Shown piece after piece: positions 7,459 through 18,715 of a stretch of DNA of 19,030 bases. Position 1 is the stretch's first letter, and the number at the start of each line of letters is the position of its first letter. Under the pieces are notes generated by a model that worked only from the letters and a program-made list of their open reading frames with translations, was not told the DNA's origin and made no database searches. The DNA comes from Pseudomonadota bacterium (GTDB lineage: Bacteria; Pseudomonadota; Gammaproteobacteria; Burkholderiales; Burkholderiaceae_C): assembly GCA_023410975.1 (NCBI GenBank), contig JAEYPG010000248.1, positions 1 to 19,030 on the forward strand. The letters run 5' to 3'. Both the position numbers and the translations under genes were made by a program.

Positions 7459-8472
7459 TCAGGCCGCACTTTCCAGGTTGAATTCACGCGCCAGCAGCGC
7501 GTAGGAGCGCCGGCGCACGGCCGGCTCGAAAGCCCAGGTGTTGACGACCAGCTCGTCGAGCTCCAGCGCCGCGGCCAGCGCGCGCAGCTGCGCGCCCACG
7601 CTGGCCGGCGTGCCGACGAAGGCTCTGTGGCGCATCGGCGCGAGCTGCTGCAGCTCGCCGGCGTCGAAGCCGCGGCGGGCGATGTCGTCCGGCGGCTGCA
7701 GCGCGCCGAACACGCCGCGCGCGCGGTCCAGCCGCCAGCGCTCGCGCGACAGCGCATGGTGCCGCGCCTCCTCCTCGGTGTCGGCCGCCAGCGCCCAGAC
7801 GCAGATGGTGGCCTGCGGCTTCGGATGCCGCGCGCTCGGCCGGTACAGGCTGCGGTAGAGGTCCAGCGCCTGCTCCACGCCCTGGCCGTCCATGAAGAAG
7901 TAGGCGAAGGCATAGGGCAGCCCCAGGTGCGCGGCGAGCTGCGCGCCGTAGTCCGAGCTGCCCAGCATCCACAGCACAGGCGAGCGCTCCTCGCCGGCGT
8001 TCTCGGGCGGGCGCGGATGCGCCGTGATGCCCTGGTGCGAGGCGCCGCTGACCCAGGTCTGCAGCTCCTGCACCTGCTGCGGGAAGTTCTCCGCCGCGGC
8101 GTAGGCGTTGGGGTTCAGGGCGCGCGCCGTGCGCATGTCGCCGCCCGGAGCGCGGCCCACGCCCAGGTCGATGCGCCCGGGCGCCAGCGCGTCCAGCACG
8201 CGGAACTGCTCCGCGACCTTGAGCGCCGAGTAGTGCGGGAGCATCACGCCGGCGCTGCCCAGGCGGATGCGCGAGGTGCGCGCGGCGATGGCCGCCAGCA
8301 GCAGCTCCGGCGCGCTGCCCACGATGGTCGGCAGGTTGTGGTGCTCCGAGCACCAGAAGCGCTGGTAGCCCAGCGCCTCGCAGTGCACGGCCAGCTCCAG
8401 CGTGTCGCGCAGGGCCGCGTCCTCCCCGGCGCCGGCCAGGGAGACGGATTGGTCGAGGACTGAAAGTTTCAT
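7459..8472 (-). CDS. LLM class flavin-dependent oxidoreductase
   Basis: A 337-residue luciferase-like (bacterial luciferase/F420-FMN TIM barrel) oxidoreductase. Diagnostic segments are MKLSVLDQS at the start, RFWCSEHHN at about 39-47, GSAGVMLPHYSALKVAEQFRVLDALAPGRIDLGVGRAPGGD, and WMLGSSDYGAQLAAHLGLPYAFAYFF. This matches the MsnO8-type LLM subfamily (E. coli YhbW-like), which uses FMN; the physiological substrate is generally unknown. The start is ATG 8472 by family alignment; the frame extends upstream through a REPIN and non-homologous residues. The Shine-Dalgarno is weak. It is upstream of, and nearly overlaps, the S4 gene, and is divergent from dbpA. Confidence 0.92.
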   Translation of the reverse strand: MKLSVLDQSVSLAGAGEDAALRDTLELAVHCEALGYQRFWCSEHHNLPTIVGSAPELLLAAIAARTSRIRLGSAGVMLPHYSALKVAEQFRVLDALAPGRIDLGVGRAPGGDMRTARALNPNAYAAAENFPQQVQELQTWVSGASHQGITAHPRPPENAGEERSPVLWMLGSSDYGAQLAAHLGLPYAFAYFFMDGQGVEQALDLYRSLYRPSARHPKPQATICVWALAADTEEEARHHALSRERWRLDRARGVFGALQPPDDIARRGFDAGELQQLAPMRHRAFVGTPASVGAQLRALAAALELDELVVNTWAFEPAVRRRSYALLAREFNLESAA

Positions 8473-8515
8473 GGGTGGGCCGGCAAGGCGCCGGCGAAGA
8501 AAAGGAAGAACCCAT

Positions 8516-8592
8516 CCCGTTCGGGCTGAGCTTGTCGAAGCCCTGCCGCCTGTCCGGGCTGCCGGCCCTTCGACAAGCTCAGGGCGAACGGG
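8516..8592. repeat. REPIN-like doublet A
   Basis: Two inverted arms at 8516-8543 and 8565-8592, both variants of the CCGTTCGSSCTGAGCTTGTC unit, flank a 21-bp loop. The left arm is the GGGCT...AGCCC type and the right arm (on the other strand) is the GCCCT...AGGGC type, so it is the reverse orientation of copies B and C. It lies between the divergent LLM oxidoreductase and dbpA genes. Confidence 0.88.
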
Positions 8593-8662
8593 CAGGAAGT
8601 GGCCAGGCCGCGTGGGACGCAGCAGGGCGGGCAATCTAACCCAGCCCCGCTGCCGGCTTGCG

Positions 8663-8679
8663 CGGCAAGGCCCTTGCCG
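8663..8679. promoter_or_regulatory. 17-bp palindrome upstream of dbpA
   Basis: CGGCAAGG and CCTTGCCG form a perfect 8-bp inverted repeat around one central C, ending 25 bp before ATG 8705. It could be an operator or, if transcribed, a leader structure. The single-base centre favours a protein-binding dyad over a hairpin. In such GC-rich DNA chance cannot be excluded. Confidence 0.3.
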
Positions 8680-8704
8680 GTGCGGCCCGGTGGGGCTCCG
8701 GATA

Positions 8705-10138
<1,434 letters not shown>

Positions 10139-10165
10139 CTTCAATCCACTTCGAAAGTGAAATCA

Positions 10166-10239
10166 CCGTTCGCCCTGAGCTTGTCGAAGGGCCTGCTGGC
10201 CGGCTGTGCCGGAGGCTTCGACGGGCTCAGCCCGAACGG
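10166..10239. repeat. REPIN-like doublet B
   Basis: Inverted arms begin CCGTTCGCCCTGAGCTTGTC (10166) and end CTCAGCCCGAACGG (10239). The left arm is the GCCCT...AGGGC type and the right arm the GGGCT...AGCC type, with a diverged loop of about 20 bp. It lies between dbpA and the ABC exporter, both on the plus strand, and could fold in a read-through transcript. Confidence 0.88.
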
Positions 10240-10240
10240 G

Positions 10241-10275
10241 TTTCATCTCAGTGCCCACGAGGAACTGGGATGAAA
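10241..10275 (+). promoter_or_regulatory. 12-bp hairpin abutting the ABC exporter RBS
   Basis: TTTCATCTCAGT (10241-10252) pairs with ACTGGGATGAAA (10264-10275) over 12 positions with a single G-U wobble and an 11-nt loop. The 3' arm runs directly into the Shine-Dalgarno AAGGAG (10275-10280) of the TTG-started exporter gene. As RNA it could modulate ribosome access; as DNA it could be an operator. It starts two bases after REPIN B but is not part of the REP consensus. Confidence 0.5.
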
Positions 10276-10288
10276 AGGAGATAGCGCC

Positions 10289-12208
10289 TTGTTCCGTTCC
10301 TTCTCCGCCTTCTTCGAGCGCCTGGTCGATCCCTACCCGGACGGCCCGCCGCCCGCGCCGCCGAAGAGCTTCTTCGCCTTCCTCTGGACCTGCTCGCGGG
10401 GCATGCGCCCGTGGCTGCTGGGCATGACGGTGCTCACCGCCGTCATCGGCGCCTTCGAGGCGCTGCTGTTCGGCATGCTCGGCCGCATGGTGGACTGGCT
10501 CGCCGGCGTGCCGCCCTCGGAGCTGTGGGCGCGCGAGAAGTGGAGCCTGATCGGCCTGGCGGCCATCCTGCTGTTCAGCCCGCTGGTGGTGGCGCTGCAG
10601 ACCGCCTTCAAGCACCAGACGCTCGCGGGCAACTTCCCGATGCGGCTGCGCTGGAACTTCCACCGCCGCATGCTGGGGCAGAGCCTGGCCTTCTACCAGG
10701 ACGAGTTCGCCGGCCGGGTGGCCACCAAGGTGATGCAGACCGCGCTGGCGGTGCGCGAGGCCTGGTTCACGCTGGGCGACATCCTGGTGTTCGTGACCAT
10801 CTACTTCGTCACCGTGGTGGTGGTGGCCGGCGCCTTCGACCTGCGCCTGGTCTGGCCCTTCGCCGCCTGGGTGGTCTGCTACGGCGTGGCGCTGTGGTAC
10901 TTCGTGCCGCGCCTGGGGAAGGTGTCGAAGGCGCAGGCCGATGCGCGCTCGCTCATGACCGGTCGCATCACCGACGCCTACACCAACATCGCCACGGTGA
11001 AGCTGTTCTCGCACGCGCAGCGCGAGGCCGGCTACGTGCGTTCGGCGATGCAGGAGTTCATGCTGACCGTGCACGGCCAGATGCGGCTGGTCAGCGGCTT
11101 CGAGATCGTCAACCACACGCTGAGCATGGGACTCATCGGCAGCACCGCCGGGGTGGCGCTGTGGCTGTGGCTGCAGGGCCAGGCCAGCGTCGGCGCGCTG
11201 GCGGCGGCCACCGCCATGGCGCTGCGGCTCAACGGCATCTCGCACTGGATCATGTGGGAGATGGCCTCGCTGTTCGAGCACGTCGGCACGGTGCAGGACG
11301 GCATCAACACCCTGAGCAGGTCGCGCACGGTGGTGGACGTGCCCGATGCGCCGCCGCTGCGCGTCACGCGCGGCGAAGTGCGCTTCGAGCACCTGCGCTT
11401 CGCCTACGGCGAGGAGGGGCCCGCCGCCGAGCCGCTGCTGGCGGATTTCAATCTGCACATCCGCCCGGGCGAGAAGATCGGCCTGGTGGGACGCTCCGGC
11501 GCCGGCAAGAGCACGCTGGTGAACCTGCTGCTGCGCTTCTACGACGTGCAGGGCGGGCGCATCCTGATCGACGGGCAGGACATCGCGCAGGTGACGCAGG
11601 ACAGCCTGCGCGCGCAGATCGGAATGGTCACGCAGGACACCTCGCTGCTGCACCGCTCGGTGCGCGACAACATTGTCTACGGCCGCCCCGACGCCAGCGA
11701 CGCGCAGGTGCTGGCTGCCGCGAAGCGCGCCGAGGCGCACGACTTCATCCAGGCGCTCAACGACGCGTCCGGCCGCCACGGCTACGAGGCGCACGTGGGC
11801 GAGCGCGGGGTGAAGCTCTCGGGCGGGCAGCGCCAGCGCATCGCCATCGCGCGCGTGATGCTCAAGGACGCGCCGATCCTGCTGCTGGACGAGGCCACCA
11901 GCGCGCTGGACTCCGAGGTGGAGGCCGCCATCCAGGCCAGCCTCTACAAGCTGATGGAAGGCAAGACGGTGGTGGCCATCGCGCACCGCCTCTCCACCAT
12001 CGCCGCCATGGACCGGCTGGTGGTGCTGGACCGCGGCCGCATCGTGGAGGAGGGCGACCACCGCAGCCTGCTGGCGCGCGGCGGCATCTACGCGCGGCTG
12101 TGGGCGCACCAGAGCGGCGGCTTCATCGGCGAGGAGGAGGAGGAAGCGCTGCACGTGCTGGGCCGCGCCGACGACGACGAGGAAGAGGCGCAGCGGCCGA
12201 CGGCCTGA
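10289..12208 (+). CDS. ABC exporter, fused permease and ATPase
   Basis: A 639-residue type IV (exporter-type) ABC half-transporter. The N-terminal membrane domain (about 40-330) contains hydrophobic helices at about 42-66, 87-106, 163-182, 188-205 and 278-296. The nucleotide-binding domain has Walker A GRSGAGKST (401-409), signature LSGGQRQR (510-517), Walker B ILLLDEATSALD (530-541) and the H-loop His at 566. Such proteins work as dimers in the inner membrane exporting lipids, drugs or peptides; the substrate cannot be inferred. The start is TTG 10289, strongly supported by AAGGAG with 8-nt spacing and by the family N-terminus. The C-terminus carries an unusual acidic tail (GEEEEEA, ADDDEEEA). 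It is read as a single gene after dbpA, with REPIN B and a hairpin between them. Confidence 0.94.
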   Translation: MFRSFSAFFERLVDPYPDGPPPAPPKSFFAFLWTCSRGMRPWLLGMTVLTAVIGAFEALLFGMLGRMVDWLAGVPPSELWAREKWSLIGLAAILLFSPLVVALQTAFKHQTLAGNFPMRLRWNFHRRMLGQSLAFYQDEFAGRVATKVMQTALAVREAWFTLGDILVFVTIYFVTVVVVAGAFDLRLVWPFAAWVVCYGVALWYFVPRLGKVSKAQADARSLMTGRITDAYTNIATVKLFSHAQREAGYVRSAMQEFMLTVHGQMRLVSGFEIVNHTLSMGLIGSTAGVALWLWLQGQASVGALAAATAMALRLNGISHWIMWEMASLFEHVGTVQDGINTLSRSRTVVDVPDAPPLRVTRGEVRFEHLRFAYGEEGPAAEPLLADFNLHIRPGEKIGLVGRSGAGKSTLVNLLLRFYDVQGGRILIDGQDIAQVTQDSLRAQIGMVTQDTSLLHRSVRDNIVYGRPDASDAQVLAAAKRAEAHDFIQALNDASGRHGYEAHVGERGVKLSGGQRQRIAIARVMLKDAPILLLDEATSALDSEVEAAIQASLYKLMEGKTVVAIAHRLSTIAAMDRLVVLDRGRIVEEGDHRSLLARGGIYARLWAHQSGGFIGEEEEEALHVLGRADDDEEEAQRPTA

Positions 12209-12350
12209 GCCCGCTACGCGGCGGCGACGCTGGTGCGTCGTTGCACGCCTTACAGCCCGTTGCCCCGAGTCAATTCCGGTAACCTCAATCCCGATCGGTC
12301 ATATCCGAAGCCTGGGTCGTACTCCCCGAATGGCCTTCGGGCTGCTTCCC

Positions 12351-12463
12351 ATGTCGTTGCCCATGTCCACGCCCGTCACCGCCCCGTCCGTCCTGCTGTC
12401 CTGCCGTTGGGCTGCCTCGCCGTGGCGCGCCGGCGCCCGCAGGCGAAGTCAAGGCGGCCGGTC

Positions 12464-12467
<4 letters not shown>
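12351..12467 (+). CDS. possible 38-residue leader ORF coupled to kinase start
   Basis: An ATG-started frame of 38 codons (MSLPMSTPVTAPSV... ending RRSQGGRS) stops with TGA that overlaps the kinase ATG as ATGA (12464-12467). This geometry is typical of translational coupling. No good Shine-Dalgarno is seen before 12351 or the internal ATG at 12363, and high-GC DNA gives frequent chance frames. The peptide has no recognised family. It may be a leader peptide or nothing. Confidence 0.2.
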
Positions 12468-15007
<2,540 letters not shown>

Positions 15008-15020
15008 CCCGTCCCCGGGA

Positions 15021-15050
15021 CTGCGTTTTGCCGCACTGCACAATACGCAG
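15021..15050 (+). promoter_or_regulatory. dyad between kinase and ParA genes
   Basis: CTGCGTTTT (15021-15029) and AATACGCAG (15042-15050) are inverted repeats matching at 8 of 9 positions across a 12-bp spacer. There is no T-tract after it, so it does not look like an intrinsic terminator. It may be an operator or an intercistronic RNA hairpin. Function is not shown. Confidence 0.3.
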
Positions 15051-15095
15051 CTCGCGGCCCCGGCAGCCGCATGTCACGCAAGCGGAGGGAAGGCC

Positions 15096-15863
15096 ATGCG
15101 GTACGTCGTGTTCAACCAGAAGGGCGGGGTGGGCAAGTCCACCATCGCCTGCAACCTGGCGGCGATCAGCGCGCACCAGGGCCTGCGCACCCTGCTGCTG
15201 GACCTGGACCCGCAGGGCAACTCCACGCACTACCTGCTGGGCGACGCGCTGTCCGAGGGCGACGGCCGGCACCTGGGCCGCTTCTTCGAGTCGGTGTTGA
15301 GCATCTTCAACGAGCGACCGCTGGCGGAGTACGTGCTGCCCACGCCCTTCGAGAACCTGGAGCTGCTGGCCTCGCACCCGATGCTGGAGGAGCTGCAGGG
15401 CAAGCTGGAGTCGCGCTACAAGATGAACAAGCTGCGCGATGCGCTGGCGGTGCTGGCCCCCAGCTACGACCGTATCTACATCGACACCCCGCCGGCGCTG
15501 AACTTCTACACGCGCTCGGCGCTGATCGCCGGCAGCGGCTGCCTCATTCCCTTCGACTGCGACACCTTCTCGCGCCGCGCGCTGGACTCGCTGCTGGCGA
15601 GCATCCAGGAGATCCGGGCCGACCACAACGCGGCGCTGCGCGTGGACGGCATCGTCGTGAACCAGTTCCAGCCCCGCGCCAACGTGCCGCAGCAGCTGGT
15701 GCAGCAGCTCATCGACGACGGCCTGCCGGTGCTGCAGCCCTACCTCAGCGCCTCGGTGAAGATCCGCGAATCCCACCAGCGCGCGCAACCGATGGTGCAC
15801 CTGGACCCGCGGCACAAGCTGACGCAGGAGTTCCGGAAGCTGCACGAGGCGTTGCCGGGCTGA
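15096..15863 (+). CDS. ParA-family (MinD/ParA/Soj) ATPase
   Basis: A 255-residue P-loop ATPase of the ParA type. The deviant Walker A KGGVGKST is at residues 9-16, including the signature Lys9; Walker A' LLLDLDPQGNST follows at 33-44, and Walker B IYIDTPPAL lies near 127-135. There is no N-terminal helix-turn-helix, as in chromosomal Soj-type proteins. Such ATPases form ATP-dependent dimers that position DNA or protein cargo. No parB-like gene follows, so this is an orphan with unknown cargo. ATG 15096 is supported by GGAGGGAAGG just upstream. It sits 88 bp after the hybrid kinase on the same strand, with a dyad between, and converges on the sorbosone dehydrogenase-like gene (40-bp gap). Fold is certain; role is not. 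Confidence 0.9.
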   Translation: MRYVVFNQKGGVGKSTIACNLAAISAHQGLRTLLLDLDPQGNSTHYLLGDALSEGDGRHLGRFFESVLSIFNERPLAEYVLPTPFENLELLASHPMLEELQGKLESRYKMNKLRDALAVLAPSYDRIYIDTPPALNFYTRSALIAGSGCLIPFDCDTFSRRALDSLLASIQEIRADHNAALRVDGIVVNQFQPRANVPQQLVQQLIDDGLPVLQPYLSASVKIRESHQRAQPMVHLDPRHKLTQEFRKLHEALPG

Positions 15864-15903
15864 CCGCAGCCGCCTGCACGGGCGCCTGCCGCAGCAGCGC
15901 CTT

Positions 15904-17229
15904 TCACTGCGCCCCCGTCACCCTCCACACCGCATTCCCCACGTCGTCGGCCACCAGCAGCGCGCCGCGGTGGTCGATGGCCACGCCCACCGGGCGGCCC
16001 TGGGCGTCGCCCTTGTCGTTGAGGAAGCCGCCGAGCACCTTGCGCGGGTTGCCCGCCGGGCGGCCGTCGCGGAAGGGCACGAACACCACCTCATAGCCCG
16101 AGGGCGGCTTGCGGTTCCAGCTGCCGTGCTCGCCCACGAACATGCCCTCGCGCAGCGCCGGCGGCAGCGCCGACGCGCCACCGCCCCAGGCCAGGCCCAG
16201 CGCCGCCACGTGCGCGCCCAGCGCGAAGTCCGGCTTCACGGCCTTGGCCATAGCCTGCGGATTGGCCGGCTGCACGCGCCGGTCCACGTTGTCGCCCCAG
16301 TAGCTCCAGGGCCAGCCGTAGAAGGCCCCGTCGCGCACCGAGCTCAGGTAGTCCGGCACCAAATCGTTGCCGATCTCGTCGCGCTCGTTGACCACCGTCC
16401 ACAGCGCGCCGGTGGCCGGCTCCCAGGCCAGGCCGTTGGGATTGCGCAGCCCGGTGGCGTAGAGGCGCTTGCGGCCGGTGGCGCGCTCGATCTCCCAGAT
16501 CGCCGCGCGCCCCTCCTCGGCCTGCAGCCCGTTCTCCGCCACGTTGGAGTTGGAGCCCACGGTGGCGTAGAGGGTGCGGCCGTCGCGGCTGGCGATGAGG
16601 TTCTTGGTCCAGTGGTGGTTGATCGGGCCGCCGGGCAGCTCCGTGAGCGTCTCGCCGACGGCGCTGATGCGCGTCTGGCCGGCCTGGTACGGGAAGCGCA
16701 CCACGGCGTCGGTGTTGGCCACGTACAGGTCGTTGCCCACCAGCGCCATGCCGAAGGGCGATTTCAGGCCCTCCAGGAAGGTTGATTTCGTCTCTGCCAC
16801 GCCGTCGCCATCGGCGTCGCGCAGCAGCGTGATGCGGTTGGCGCTGGGCACGCCGGCGCCGGCCTTGGCCATGGCCTGCTTCATGAACCAGCCCTTGAGC
16901 CCCTTGCCGTCCTGCGGCTTGGGCGGCGCGTTGGTCTCGGCCACCAGCACGTCGCCGTTGGGCAGCACGTACAGCCAGCGCGGGTGCTGCAGCCCGGTGG
17001 CGAAGGCACCCACCTGCAATCCCGGCGCCGCCGCCGGCTTGGCATCCGCCGGCCAGCCCACCGCGGGCGCGATGTCCACCGTGGGAATGAACTTCTTGTG
17101 CGGCGGCGGCAGCGTGGGGTCGGGCCCGGTGAGCTCGGCTGGCGTCAGGCGGGGGGCGTCGCTGCCGCAGGCCGTCACCAACACGGTGGCGGCAGCGGCC
17201 AGGGCCAGCAGGGCAGGGCGCAGGGTCAC
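15904..17229 (-). CDS. PQQ-dependent sugar/sorbosone dehydrogenase-like lipoprotein
   Basis: A 441-residue exported protein. Residues 1-20 form a lipoprotein signal with lipobox VTAC (Cys21), so it is probably membrane-anchored in the periplasm. The rest is a six-bladed propeller of the L-sorbosone/soluble-glucose-dehydrogenase type: LQHPRWLYVLPNGDVLVAETN, DADGDGVAE (Ca-binding-like), LKSPFGMALVGNDLYVANTDAVVRFPY, NHHWTKNLIASRDG, ATGLRNPNGLAWEP, NERDEIGNDLVPDYL, and FVGEHGSWNR. The family oxidises sugars or aldoses with PQQ; the substrate here is unknown and no PQQ synthesis genes are in view. The start is GTG 17229, firmly supported by AAAGGAG 6 nt upstream. It lies 174 bp downstream of the aminotransferase gene, probably with its own promoter. 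Confidence 0.9.
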   Translation of the reverse strand: MTLRPALLALAAAATVLVTACGSDAPRLTPAELTGPDPTLPPPHKKFIPTVDIAPAVGWPADAKPAAAPGLQVGAFATGLQHPRWLYVLPNGDVLVAETNAPPKPQDGKGLKGWFMKQAMAKAGAGVPSANRITLLRDADGDGVAETKSTFLEGLKSPFGMALVGNDLYVANTDAVVRFPYQAGQTRISAVGETLTELPGGPINHHWTKNLIASRDGRTLYATVGSNSNVAENGLQAEEGRAAIWEIERATGRKRLYATGLRNPNGLAWEPATGALWTVVNERDEIGNDLVPDYLSSVRDGAFYGWPWSYWGDNVDRRVQPANPQAMAKAVKPDFALGAHVAALGLAWGGGASALPPALREGMFVGEHGSWNRKPPSGYEVVFVPFRDGRPAGNPRKVLGGFLNDKGDAQGRPVGVAIDHRGALLVADDVGNAVWRVTGAQ

Positions 17230-17263
17230 GGCGGGCTCCTTTGGACAATGCGGTCGGTCGTCC

Positions 17264-17279
17264 CTTGCCCTTGGGCAAG
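17264..17279. promoter_or_regulatory. 16-bp palindrome upstream of sorbosone dehydrogenase-like gene
   Basis: CTTGCCC and GGGCAAG flank a central TT, giving a 14-of-16 palindrome located 35-50 bp upstream of the GTG start (minus strand). The position suits an operator or promoter-proximal regulator site. The two-base centre makes an RNA hairpin unlikely. Confidence 0.35.
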
Positions 17280-17382
17280 TCCCGGGCCGGCACGGGGCGT
17301 GCGGTGGTGCCGCCCTCCAGCCGGCGCGCGGTGAGACCAGACCCCCTGTCCTTGGCGACGGGCTGTCCAGGCCCGAGCATTT

Positions 17383-17420
17383 CGCCGCTACGCCGCTACG
17401 CCGCTACGCCGCTACGCCGC
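17383..17420. repeat. 8-bp tandem repeat overlapping the aminotransferase stop
   Basis: The unit CGCCGCTA is repeated perfectly four times (17383-17414) plus CGCCGC. On the minus strand each unit carries TAG; the first TAG met by the aminotransferase frame is out of frame and the second (17404-17406) is its stop codon. Confidence 0.95.
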
Positions 17421-18630
17421 GGCTCAGCCCCCGCCACGCCGCGCGCAGCCGCGCCACGCCTTCGCGCAGCCTGTCCGGCGTCTCGGTGGTGAAGCTCAGG
17501 CGCAGGCGGTCGCGCGGCGCAGCCTCGGCGTAGAAGGCGTCGCCGGGCACGAAGGCCATGCCCTGCTCCAGCGCCAGGGACAGCAGCGCGCGCGTGTCGG
17601 TGCCGTCGGTGAAGCGCGCCCACACGAACATGCCGCCCTCGGGCTCGTGGAACTCCAGCGCGGTGCCGAAGTCCTCGCGCAGCGCCGCGCACAGCGCGCG
17701 GCGGCGCTCGCGGTAGGCGGCGCGCACGCGCGCCAGGTGCGGCTCCAGCCGGCCGCTGTCCAGGTAGCGCGCGGCGATCTCCTGGGTGAAGGAGGGCGTG
17801 TGCAGGTCCATGGCCTGCTTCACGCGCGCCGCGGCCTCGGCCAGCGGCTGCGGCAGGATCAGCCAGCCCAGGCGCAGCCCCGGCGCCACCGCCTTGGACA
17901 GCGTGGAGGTGCGCCCGCACCAGTCGCGCGCGCCGGGAATGTCCTGCGCCAGCGCCGCCAGCCCCGGCAGCTCCTGGCCCTCGGTGCGCAGCACGCCGTA
18001 GGGGTCGTCCTCCAGCACCAGCACCTCGTTGCGCGCCGCCCACTGCAGCAGCCAGCGGCGCCGGCGCAGCGACAGCGTGGCGCCTGACGGGTTGGCGAAG
18101 GGCGTGACCAGGTAGATGAGCTTGGGCTTGCGCGGCAGCTGCAGCGTTTCCAGCTCCTCGACGCGGGCGCCTTCCTCGTCCTCCTCCAGCCCGACGCAGC
18201 GGGCGCCGGCGAGGCTGAAGGTCTGCAGCGCGGCGAGGTAGCCGGGGCGCTGCATCACCACCACGTCGCCCTCGTCCAGCAGCAGCCGCGCCACGATGTC
18301 CAGCGCCTGCTGCGAGCCGGTGGTGACCAGCAGCGAGCGCTCGGCCAGCGACAGCCCGGTGGCGCGCTCGCGCGCCTCCAGCGCGGCGCGCAGCGCGGGC
18401 TGGCCCTCGGTGAGGCCGTACTGCAGCGCGGCGGCGGGCGCCTGTTCCAGCACCGCCTGGGTGGCGGCGCGCACGCCGTCCACGTCGAACAGTTCCGCGG
18501 CGGGCAGGCCGCCGGCCAGGGAGATCACCCGGGCCTGCTGCGCGGCGCGCAGCAGCTCGCGCACGTCGGAGCTGCGCAGCGAGGCGGCATGGGTGGACAG
18601 GGCGTAGGCGGGGGCGGCTTGGTGGCTCAT
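17404..18630 (-). CDS. PLP-dependent class I/II aminotransferase
   Basis: A 408-residue fold-type I aminotransferase of the MocR-catalytic-domain/2-aminoadipate aminotransferase (LysN-like) group. Visible elements: ISLAGGLPAAELF (about 36-48), LQYGLTEGQPALRAAL, TTGSQQALDIVARLL, and TPFANPSGATLS with Asn180. EDDPYG has Asp208, which contacts the PLP pyridine nitrogen. STLSKAVAPGLRLGW contains Lys246, the Schiff-base lysine, and LRLSFTT near 375-381 would carry the substrate carboxylate-binding Arg. It probably transaminates an aliphatic, aromatic or branched amino acid; exact specificity is not readable. ATG 18630 is chosen by family length; the Shine-Dalgarno is poor. It is divergent from a GntR/MocR-type regulator, which is its likely controller. 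Its stop codon comes from an 8-bp tandem repeat. Confidence 0.92.
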   Translation of the reverse strand: MSHQAAPAYALSTHAASLRSSDVRELLRAAQQARVISLAGGLPAAELFDVDGVRAATQAVLEQAPAAALQYGLTEGQPALRAALEARERATGLSLAERSLLVTTGSQQALDIVARLLLDEGDVVVMQRPGYLAALQTFSLAGARCVGLEEDEEGARVEELETLQLPRKPKLIYLVTPFANPSGATLSLRRRRWLLQWAARNEVLVLEDDPYGVLRTEGQELPGLAALAQDIPGARDWCGRTSTLSKAVAPGLRLGWLILPQPLAEAAARVKQAMDLHTPSFTQEIAARYLDSGRLEPHLARVRAAYRERRRALCAALREDFGTALEFHEPEGGMFVWARFTDGTDTRALLSLALEQGMAFVPGDAFYAEAAPRDRLRLSFTTETPDRLREGVARLRAAWRGLSRGVAA

Positions 18631-18715
18631 GGTGTTGCGGTGGAAGCGAGGCTGCAGTCGGGCCCTGAAGGCTAGGGCGGGCGTGCCGGTCTGTCCCGGT
18701 ACGGTGGCCATGACG

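Noticed and set aside
4900..8463. Very long open frame (+) overlapping the TonB receptor and LLM gene
   Set aside because: Its translation is Arg/Ala/Gly-rich without family features, while the overlapping frames encode recognisable TonB receptor and LLM proteins; long shadow frames are expected at this GC content.
10147..10159. Terminator after dbpA (CACTT-CGA-AAGTG)
   Set aside because: The stem is only 5 bp and has no following T-tract.
10163..12154. 663-codon minus-strand frame opposite the ABC exporter
   Set aside because: His/Arg/Gln-rich antisense translation with no domain; the plus strand encodes all ABC motifs.
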